Shown one piece after another: positions 1 through 5,572 of a stretch of DNA of 31,345 nucleotides. The DNA comes from CAVYPR01 sp052145775 (GTDB lineage Bacteria; Actinomycetota; Acidimicrobiia; Acidimicrobiales; RAAP-2). Position 1 is the first letter of the stretch. Every line of letters starts with the position of its first letter. A program made the position numbers and the translations under genes. The notes under the pieces were generated by a model. It had not been told where the DNA came from. It saw only the letters and a program-made list of their open reading frames with translations, and ran no database searches. Location of the stretch: positions 1 to 31,345 of the forward strand of contig JBKQNY010000164.1 of the NCBI GenBank assembly GCA_052145775.1, written 5' to 3'.

Positions 1-437
1 TGGGGGGCGAAGTACCCCCCGGCCCCGGCCAGCAGCGGGGCCGAGAAGGGCTGGGGGACCGACAGGGCCCACATGGCGTCGGAGTCCGACTGCTTCTCGA
101 ACGCCACCGTCAGGACCCGGCGGTGGATCCCCGCCGTCACCAGGTGGGCGGCGACCAGCGCCGTCGAGCCGCCGACCGATCCCGCCGTGTGGACCCGGAA
201 GATCGGCTTCCCCACGGCGCCGAGGGCCGGGGCCAGGTACAGCTCGGGCATCATCACGCCCTCGAACATGTCGGGGGCCTTCCCGATCACCACGGCGTCG
301 ATGTCGGCCCAGCCGATCCCGGCGTCCTCCAGGGCGCGGAGCGCGGCCTCCCGCACCAGCCCGGCGATCGAGACGTCGTCCCGCTTGGCCTTGTGGTAGG
401 TCTGTCCGGTCCCGATGACCGCCACCCGCTCGGCCAT
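1..437 (-). CDS. Thiolase-like lipid-transfer protein (Ltp), Cys-less, 3' part cut off by window edge
   Basis: The 145 visible N-terminal residues match the thiolase/SCP2-thiolase-like fold: an N-terminal VAVIGTGQT strand, a helix with EDAGI, and a nucleophile-elbow segment HTAGSVGGSTAL near residues 83-94. In this alignment the residue at the catalytic Cys position of true thiolases (CATGSSAL in SCP2-type enzymes) is Ser87, so classical Claisen thiolysis is unlikely. Families of this kind in actinobacteria (Ltp proteins) work with DUF35 partners in steroid and acyl-CoA catabolism, some as retro-aldolases. It is the last visible gene of a four-gene operon. Its ATG overlaps the TGA of the preceding thiolase-like gene by one base (TGATG), indicating translational coupling. 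The C-terminal half, with the His and second Cys motifs, is outside the window, so the reaction cannot be assigned. Confidence 0.82.
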   Translation of the reverse strand, partial: MAERVAVIGTGQTYHKAKRDDVSIAGLVREAALRALEDAGIGWADIDAVVIGKAPDMFEGVMMPELYLAPALGAVGKPIFRVHTAGSVGGSTALVAAHLVTAGIHRRVLTVAFEKQSDSDAMWALSVPQPFSAPLLAGAGGYFAP

Positions 438-1528
438 CACTCCCCCTCCAGCACGGCCACCAGGTTGTGCTGCAGCGCCGGTCCCGAAGTGGCGTGGGCC
501 ACGGCGCGGCCGGCCGAGCCGGCCAGGATGCGGGTGGCCGCCTCCCCGAACCGGATCAGCCCACCCGCCATGAGGGGATTGGCCGCCAGCGCCCCGCCCG
601 ACGGATTGACGTCGACGCCGTCACCGAGGCCCAGGGCCTCGCCCAGGATCAGCTCCTGGTGGGCGAAGGGGGCGTGCAGCTCGGCGACGTCGACCGTTCC
701 CTCCCCCACCCCGGCCGCCTGCCCCGCCCGGGCCGTCGACGGCGACGAGGCGAGGTCCCGGGCACCCAAGGCGTGGGTCTCGACCCGGTGGTCGATGCCG
801 GTGACCCACGCCGGCCGATCCGCCCACTCGTAGGCGCGTGTCCCGGCGGCCAGCACCACGGCCGCTGCACCGTCGGTGATCGGCGGCAAGGTGTGGCGCC
901 GGAGGGGGGTGACCACGTACTCCTCGGCCATCAGCTCGTCGACCGTCTTGTCGTAGGCGACCTGGGCCTTGGGGTTCGCCAGTGCGGCTCGGCGGCTGCG
1001 GGCGGCCACGGCGGCGAAGTCCGACTCGGTGGCCCTGCCGGCGTCGAGCAGCGCACGGGCCTGCAGGGCGGCGATCGAGACCGGGTCGGGCCAGAGCGGG
1101 GCCATCACGTAGGGGTCGAGCTGGAGGGAGAGGATCTTCGACAGCTGGCCCAGCGACGACTTGCCGAAGCCGTAGACCAGGGCACTGTCGACCCCTTCGT
1201 CCTGGAGAGCCACCCAGGCCTCGTAGAGAGCCCAGGCGGCGTCCATCTCCACGTGACTCTCGCTGCGGGGCGGGTACACGCCGATGGCGTCGAGGGCGGT
1301 GACGAAGCTGAAGGGGCCGCCGACCAGGTAGTCCGTCGATCCCGAGCAGATGAAGTCGATGTCGTCCTTGGTGATGCCCGGGCCGGTCGCCGCGAAGACC
1401 TCGGCGAACACCGGCATGAGGGTCTCGACCTCGTTGCGGTGGGACTCCCGGCGCACGTTGTCGGCCTGGGCGAAGGAGACGACGGCCACCGGGCGCCGTC
1501 CCTGCCGGGGTTCGGGGGGAGCGGGCAT
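437..1528 (-). CDS. Thiolase-like lipid-transfer protein (Ltp), divergent, no catalytic Cys
   Basis: This 363-residue protein has thiolase-superfamily landmarks: VAVVSFAQ at the N terminus, ITDGAAAVVL near the middle, ELHAPFAHQE (the position of the SCP2-type HDxF loop), NPSGGALAANPLMAGG and a C-terminal SGPALQHNLVAVLEGE. The nucleophile segment reads HVEMDAAWAL (residues 92-101), so the Cys position is occupied by an acidic residue (about Glu94) and no GHP or CxG motif follows. It is therefore probably either a non-catalytic partner of the downstream Ltp or an aldolase/hydrolase-type enzyme. The start ATG overlaps the upstream DUF35 TGA by one base and its own TGA overlaps the next ATG. The arrangement recalls the M. 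tuberculosis Rv3521-ltp4-ltp3 set in the cholesterol locus; that comparison is from memory of the families. Confidence 0.85.
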   Translation of the reverse strand: MPAPPEPRQGRRPVAVVSFAQADNVRRESHRNEVETLMPVFAEVFAATGPGITKDDIDFICSGSTDYLVGGPFSFVTALDAIGVYPPRSESHVEMDAAWALYEAWVALQDEGVDSALVYGFGKSSLGQLSKILSLQLDPYVMAPLWPDPVSIAALQARALLDAGRATESDFAAVAARSRRAALANPKAQVAYDKTVDELMAEEYVVTPLRRHTLPPITDGAAAVVLAAGTRAYEWADRPAWVTGIDHRVETHALGARDLASSPSTARAGQAAGVGEGTVDVAELHAPFAHQELILGEALGLGDGVDVNPSGGALAANPLMAGGLIRFGEAATRILAGSAGRAVAHATSGPALQHNLVAVLEGE

Positions 1529-2058
1529 CAGGTGTAGTCCTTGTAGGTCTCGTAGTCGGCGTCGGGCTCGCCGGTGGGCCGGAAGTACCGCACCGAGGCC
1601 ATCGAGGGGCGCAGCTCCTCGGGGGGGACCCACACCGCCTCCACCCGCAGCCCCATCCGCACCTCGTCGGTCGGGATCTCCTGAATGAGCCCCATGAAGG
1701 AGATGTCGGCGCCGTCGAGGAGCACCATGGCGCAGATGTAGGGGATCTCGATGGACTGCCCGGCGAACGGCACGTTCACCACGCAGAAGGTGGTCACGGT
1801 GCCGGTGTTCCCCAGCACCACCTCCTCGTCGGTCGGTAGCCCGTCCACCGGGCACGAGCCCCGCGAGGGGACGTAGACCTTTCGGCACACCGGGCAGCGC
1901 TGGCCGATGAATTTGCCCGCCGCCAGTCCCCGCAGGTTCTTCGACTGGGCGATGCCCGCGCTGAAGAGGTACTCGAGCCGCATCGGGGTGGACAGCATGG
2001 TCACCGGGGGCCGCTCGCCGTTGTCCTGCGCCCCGGCCGGCCCGTCGGCGGCGCTCAC
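1528..2058 (-). CDS. DUF35 OB-fold acyl-CoA-associated protein with rubredoxin-like zinc ribbon
   Basis: The 176-residue product has a short zinc-ribbon with CPVC at residues 55-58 and a third Cys at 69 (SCPVDG). The usual fourth Cys is replaced by Asp72, so metal binding may be altered. An OB-fold follows, with VTTFCVVNVPF, IPYICAMVLLDGADISFMG and GLRVEAVWVP, typical of the DUF35 C-terminal domain. DUF35 proteins bind thiolase-like Ltp proteins and acyl-CoA intermediates, as in the ChsH2-Ltp2 retro-aldolase of cholesterol side-chain degradation. The GTG start at 2058 overlaps the TGA of the preceding DUF35 gene (GTGA). An internal ATG at codon 21 is an alternative start. Immediately downstream is the thiolase-like gene at 437-1528, supporting a complex. 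Confidence 0.85.
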   Translation of the reverse strand: MSAADGPAGAQDNGERPPVTMLSTPMRLEYLFSAGIAQSKNLRGLAAGKFIGQRCPVCRKVYVPSRGSCPVDGLPTDEEVVLGNTGTVTTFCVVNVPFAGQSIEIPYICAMVLLDGADISFMGLIQEIPTDEVRMGLRVEAVWVPPEELRPSMASVRYFRPTGEPDADYETYKDYT

Positions 2059-2534
2059 GACCCGCCCGCTTCGGACGGGACGAAGGCCCTGATGTCCTGG
2101 ATCCGACCCACCCGCTCCTCGGCCCCCACGAAGTCGGGTCGCACCCGCATCCCGGTGGACACGGCGTCGGGGGTGCCGGCGTCGAGGGCGTGGAGCAGTG
2201 ACGTGTCGGCCCCGTCCAGCCGGACCAGCGCCCAGGCGAACGGTCGTTCCAGCGGGTGCTGGGGAAGCGGGGTGCCCACCCAGGCCCAGCACTCGAGCGT
2301 CCCGTCCGGACCCACCTCGACGAGTTCGCCGGTGGGCTCGGCGGTTGTCGGGTCGTACTCGGTCGGCGGCACGATGACCCGGCCGTCGGGCGCCCTGGCC
2401 CCGAGGATCCTCCCGTCGCGCAAGCCGGTGAGGAAGGCGCCGATCACCGGCCCCACCGAGCGCGAGTACGGGTACTCCAGGACGTGGTCGCTGGTCAGGA
2501 CCTCCTCGCCCGGGTCCACCTCGTGCTCGCTCAC
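2055..2534 (-). CDS. DUF35-type OB-fold protein lacking the zinc-ribbon cysteines
   Basis: This 159-residue protein is the first gene of the operon. The start is the GTG at 2534, chosen because AGGAGA lies six bases upstream; longer in-frame starts at 2612 have no ribosome-binding site. The N-terminal helix (VGPVIGAFLTGLRDGRILG) and OB-fold strands (LECWAWVGTP, FAWALVRLDGADTSLLHAL, GMRVRPDFV) follow the DUF35 pattern. The ribbon region (ARAPDGRVIVPPTEYDPTT) has none of the four cysteines, so it is a metal-free paralogue of the next gene. Two adjacent DUF35 proteins feeding two thiolase-like proteins suggests a hetero-oligomer. In mycobacteria one longer DUF35 protein (Rv3521, about 300 residues as I recall) may correspond to both. 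Confidence 0.8.
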   Translation of the reverse strand: MSEHEVDPGEEVLTSDHVLEYPYSRSVGPVIGAFLTGLRDGRILGARAPDGRVIVPPTEYDPTTAEPTGELVEVGPDGTLECWAWVGTPLPQHPLERPFAWALVRLDGADTSLLHALDAGTPDAVSTGMRVRPDFVGAEERVGRIQDIRAFVPSEAGGS

Positions 2535-2584
2535 TCGACTCTCCTGCGTCGTCGCCGGCCGGCCGTGGGCCGTAGTGGGAGAAG

Positions 2585-2598
2585 TAGAACACATTCCA
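2585..2598. promoter_or_regulatory. KstR-like operator candidate
   Basis: The plus strand reads TAGAACACATTCCA. The mycobacterial KstR box consensus is TnnAACnnGTTnnA, often TAGAACnnGTTCTA. The left half here is perfect and the right half differs at two positions of the idealised palindrome, or one of the core consensus (A for G). It lies 51 bp upstream of the first DUF35 gene of the Ltp operon, where a TetR-family repressor of steroid genes would act. One degenerate match in a 90-bp gap is suggestive, not proof. Confidence 0.45.
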
Positions 2599-2624
2599 GT
2601 TTCTCCCGGCAACGGGGAGCGGCG

Positions 2625-4088
2625 TCAGTCACGGGGACCGGCCAGGAGGGAGACCAGGAACTCGCGGTCACCCAGGAGCGGGACGTCGGACAAGAACATC
2701 TTCCCGTAGCGCTCGAAGTACATGAGCTGCTTGCCCAGCAGGAACGTCCCCCGGTCGAACTCCGACATGAGGCCGCCGGCCTCGTCGGCCATGCGTCGCA
2801 TCCGCCGCTGGGCTCGCAGCCTCGCCAGCTCGGCCCGCAGCGGCCGGCCGCGGGCCTGCATCCCCGTGGCCCGTGCCGCCTGGGCCTGGGGCGCGGCGAA
2901 CAGCGCGGCCAGGCTCACCTCGCCGAACGGCCGGGTGAGCGTCGGCTCGATCAGGTTGCGCAGGAAGAGCGACAGCTGCTCGTCGTCGAGGCCCAGCCCC
3001 TCCTGGATGGCCCGGCCGTAGGTGCGGGTCAGGTGGGCGGTGATGTCGGGCCACGCCCCCTCGTCCCCGAGGACGCCTTCGAGCAGCCGCAGGAAGAAGC
3101 GGTGGGTGTCGTGGTCGAGCCGGCCCACGATGCCCCAGTCGATGATGCCCAGCCGCCCGTCCTCGAGCAGGAGCATGTTCCCCGCGTGCACGTCGCCGTG
3201 GAAGGCCCCCCAGCGCACGGCGGTGACCATGAACCCCCGCACCACCTGCTCGACGAGGGGAGCCGGGTCGTAGCCGAGCTCGGCCACCCGCGCCAGGTCG
3301 TCGACGGGCACGCCCCGCAGGTACTCCATGGTGAGGACGTTTGGTCCCGACAGGCGCGGGTGGGGTTCGGGCACCACGAGCAGCGGAAGGTCGAACTCGG
3401 CGCCCAGCCGTCGGAAGTGGGCGAGCGCCCGCGCCTCGTTGCGCAGGTCGAGCTCCTCGCCGAGCTGCTGGCGGAGCCCGTCCAGGAGCTGCAGCGCGGC
3501 ACCCGCCGACTGGTCCCCGGTCTGGCGGGCCAGCAGGTCGAAGAGCGGTTGCATCAGGTCGAGGTCCGTGGCCACCAGCCGCTCGATGCCCGGTCGCAGC
3601 ACCTTCACCGCCACCTGCCTCCCGTCGTGCAGCCGGGCCCGGTGGACGACGGCGATCGAGGCGCGGCCGATGGGTTCGGGCTCGAACTCGGCGAACGCCT
3701 CGCGCAGCGACATCCCGAGGTCGTCCTCGACGCGTTGGCGCACCTCGGCCAGGGGCACCTCGGGGCCGGTGTCGAGGCACGACCGGAACTCGTCGGCCGC
3801 CTCCTCCCCGAAGAGGCCGGGGGCGGAGGCGACGAGCTGGCCGAACTTCATGAAGGTGCCGCCGAGCTCCTCGAAGCTGAGCCGCAGCGGACGGGCCACC
3901 ACCGACGACGGCAGGACGCCCCGGCGGAACTCGCGGGCCTGGCGGACGGCCAGGGGGGTGAAGTGCCGGGTGAAGACCGTGGCGATCTGGCGTCCGCGCC
4001 GCAGGAGCTGGCGCCTCGTGGGCGAGGGCAGCCGCCGCGGGTGGACCCTGGGCACCGACTCGCCGGGGTACGGGAGGGTGCCGGGCAT
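2625..4088 (-). CDS. UbiB/ABC1 (AarF, ADCK-type) atypical kinase-like protein
   Basis: The 487-residue product has the hallmarks of the UbiB/ABC1 family. These are the KxGQ motif at 81-84 (FMKFGQLVAS), an ASIA loop in place of the glycine-rich loop (143-146), VAVKVLRPG with Lys162, an ELDLRNEA segment at 212-219, HGDVHAGN at 297-304 and DWG at 317-319 replacing DFG. Family members are ATPases or kinases linked to isoprenoid-quinone or lipid homeostasis; the substrate here is unknown. The C-terminal part (about 330-487) is helical and Arg-rich. The ATG at 4088 is supported by a leaderless-type TAGCCT box six bases upstream. It reads towards the DUF35-Ltp operon, but a 90-bp gap containing a KstR-like box separates them, so I treat it as an independent unit. 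Confidence 0.9.
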   Translation of the reverse strand: MPGTLPYPGESVPRVHPRRLPSPTRRQLLRRGRQIATVFTRHFTPLAVRQAREFRRGVLPSSVVARPLRLSFEELGGTFMKFGQLVASAPGLFGEEAADEFRSCLDTGPEVPLAEVRQRVEDDLGMSLREAFAEFEPEPIGRASIAVVHRARLHDGRQVAVKVLRPGIERLVATDLDLMQPLFDLLARQTGDQSAGAALQLLDGLRQQLGEELDLRNEARALAHFRRLGAEFDLPLLVVPEPHPRLSGPNVLTMEYLRGVPVDDLARVAELGYDPAPLVEQVVRGFMVTAVRWGAFHGDVHAGNMLLLEDGRLGIIDWGIVGRLDHDTHRFFLRLLEGVLGDEGAWPDITAHLTRTYGRAIQEGLGLDDEQLSLFLRNLIEPTLTRPFGEVSLAALFAAPQAQAARATGMQARGRPLRAELARLRAQRRMRRMADEAGGLMSEFDRGTFLLGKQLMYFERYGKMFLSDVPLLGDREFLVSLLAGPRD

Positions 4089-4094
4089 CCACGC

Positions 4095-4100
4095 AGGCTA
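4095..4100 (-). promoter_or_regulatory. Leaderless-type -10 box (TAGCCT) for the ABC1 gene
   Basis: On the minus strand TAGCCT is followed by GCGTGG and then the ATG of the ABC1 gene, and no Shine-Dalgarno sequence is present. TANNNT six bases before RTG is the known signature of leaderless transcripts in actinobacteria. Transcription is inferred to begin at or next to the A of the ATG. Confidence 0.55.
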
Positions 4101-4147
4101 GACACCCCACGGCCCGAGGCCGTCAAGCGGCGCCGTCGGCGCCGGCC

Positions 4148-4528
4148 TCAGCCGAAGTGGCGCTCGAGCGCGGCGAGGCCCTGGCGGTAGCTGTCGGCGA
4201 AGAGGGGGGCCATCTCGTCGGGCTCCACCTCGAACCCCCACCTGACCAAGGAGGCGTCTCCCCGGGGCTCCACCGTGATGGTGGCCCGGTGGGCCCCTAC
4301 CGGCACCCCGTCGACGATCGCGTAGGTGATCGAGCGGGCCTCGTCGTCCCGGCCGACCAGCCGCTCGCGGATCACCATGCCGAACATCGAGATGACCCGG
4401 TCGTCCCCTTCGAGCTCGAGACTGTCGATCCCCGGCAGGAAGTCGCCCACGGCCCCGAAGTCACCGACCATGGCCCACACGTCGTCGGCCCCGGCCGCCA
4501 CCACGACTTCCACCTCTTCGGTTGCCAT
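4148..4528 (-). CDS. SRPBCC (START/polyketide cyclase-like) protein
   Basis: This small 126-residue protein starts with EEVEVVVAAGADDVWAMVGD, followed by FLPGIDSLELEGDD, IRERLVGRDDEARSITYAI and a final helix DSYRQGLAALERHFG. This is the classic SRPBCC (Bet v 1-like) helix-grip order, and the whole length is one domain. Such proteins bind hydrophobic ligands in an internal cavity and include lipid carriers and cyclases; no ligand can be inferred here. The start is supported by GGGAGGGG located four bases upstream of the ATG. It is divergent from the aldo/keto reductase gene and the two share a 108-bp promoter region. It ends 59 bp before the ABC1 gene on the same strand. Confidence 0.85.
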   Translation of the reverse strand: MATEEVEVVVAAGADDVWAMVGDFGAVGDFLPGIDSLELEGDDRVISMFGMVIRERLVGRDDEARSITYAIVDGVPVGAHRATITVEPRGDASLVRWGFEVEPDEMAPLFADSYRQGLAALERHFG

Positions 4529-4576
4529 CGAGCCCCTCCCGTCGCCCTCGGCCGGTTCGCTCTCCGGCGCCGCCGG

Positions 4577-4582
4577 TACGCT
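4577..4582 (+). promoter_or_regulatory. Possible -10 box (TACGCT) for the aldo/keto reductase gene
   Basis: TACGCT matches TANNNT in the divergent region between the SRPBCC and aldo/keto reductase genes. It would give a leader of about 45-50 nt containing the GGAGG ribosome-binding site. No convincing -35 is visible. Confidence 0.3.
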
Positions 4583-4636
4583 ACCGCTCGTGGCGGGCGC
4601 CGGACCCGCCCGATGCGGCGAGCGGTGGAGGAACGC

Positions 4637-5563
4637 ATGCGGACGCGACGGATCGGCTCCCTCGAAGTGTCGGTGGTGGGGCTCGGCTGCAACAACTTCG
4701 GCGGCCGGCTGGATCAGGCTGGGACCGACGCGGTGGTGGGGGCCGCCCTCGAGGCCGGCGTGACCCTTTTCGACACGGCCGACATCTACGGGGGCGCCCG
4801 CAGCGAGGAGTTCCTCGGCCGGGCCCTCGGCGCCCGGCGCGATGAGGTGGTGGTGGCAACCAAGTTCGGCGTCCCCTACGCCGACCACGAGGGCGGGGCC
4901 GCACCGGACTACGTGCGCCGGGCGGCCGAGGACAGCCTGCGGCGCCTGGGCACCGACCGGATCGACCTCTACCAGCTTCATTTCCCCGATCCCAAGACGC
5001 CGATCGCCGATACCCTCGACGCGCTCGACGAGCTGGTGCGGGCCGGGAAGGTGCGCGAGATCGGCTGCTCCAACATCACCGCGCCGCAGCTCGACGAGGC
5101 GCAGGCCGCGGCGGGGGACGGGGCCCGGTTCGTCAGCGTCCAGAACAACTTCAGCATCCTGCACCGTGAGGCCGAGGCCCAGGTCCTGCCGGCCTGCGAG
5201 CGGCTGCAGGTGGCCTTCCTCCCGTACTTCCCGTTGGCCAACGGGCTCCTCACCGGCAAGTACCGGCACGGGGAGCCGCCACCGGCGGGAACGCGCCTGG
5301 CCGGCATGGACGACCAGCAGGCGGCCGGCCTCCTCACCGACGAGTCCCTGGAGAGGGTCTCGGCCCTCGACGTCCTGGCCGGGGCCTCCGGGCACTCCGT
5401 GCTCGACCTGGCCATCGCCTGGCTGCTCCAGCGGCCGACCGTGGCCTCGGTCATCGCCGGGGCCACGCGGCCCGAGCAGGTCAGGATGAACGCGGCCGCC
5501 GCGGACTGGGACCCCGGTCCGCAGGTGGACGCCGAGGTGGACCGGATCGCCCCCCGTCCCTGA
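4637..5563 (+). CDS. Aldo/keto reductase
   Basis: The 308-residue protein is a full-length aldo/keto reductase (TIM barrel, NADPH-dependent carbonyl reduction). The catalytic tetrad is visible: Asp and Tyr in LFDTADIYGGARSEEFLG, Lys in VVATKFG and His in LYQLHFPDPKTP. The cofactor-binding end is present as VASVIAGATRPEQVRMNAAA near the C terminus. The N-terminal MRTRRIGSLEVSVVGLGCN is typical. The start at 4637 is chosen because GGAGG lies five bases upstream; an in-frame ATG at 4613 is an alternative. It is divergent from the SRPBCC gene and convergent with the GH18-type gene, with only nine bases between the stops. The physiological carbonyl substrate is not evident. Confidence 0.92.
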   Translation: MRTRRIGSLEVSVVGLGCNNFGGRLDQAGTDAVVGAALEAGVTLFDTADIYGGARSEEFLGRALGARRDEVVVATKFGVPYADHEGGAAPDYVRRAAEDSLRRLGTDRIDLYQLHFPDPKTPIADTLDALDELVRAGKVREIGCSNITAPQLDEAQAAAGDGARFVSVQNNFSILHREAEAQVLPACERLQVAFLPYFPLANGLLTGKYRHGEPPPAGTRLAGMDDQQAAGLLTDESLERVSALDVLAGASGHSVLDLAIAWLLQRPTVASVIAGATRPEQVRMNAAAADWDPGPQVDAEVDRIAPRP

Positions 5564-5572
5564 GGGGACGGG

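Noticed and set aside
2603..2619. Possible terminator hairpin (CTCCC/GGGAG) after the ABC1 gene
   Set aside because: The stem has only five pairs with a mismatch and no T-tract, which is not distinguishable from chance in this GC-rich sequence.
2256..4190. A 644-codon open frame on the plus strand
   Set aside because: It is opposite the ABC1 gene, with Gln/His/Arg-rich translation and no motif; the minus-strand UbiB motifs are decisive.
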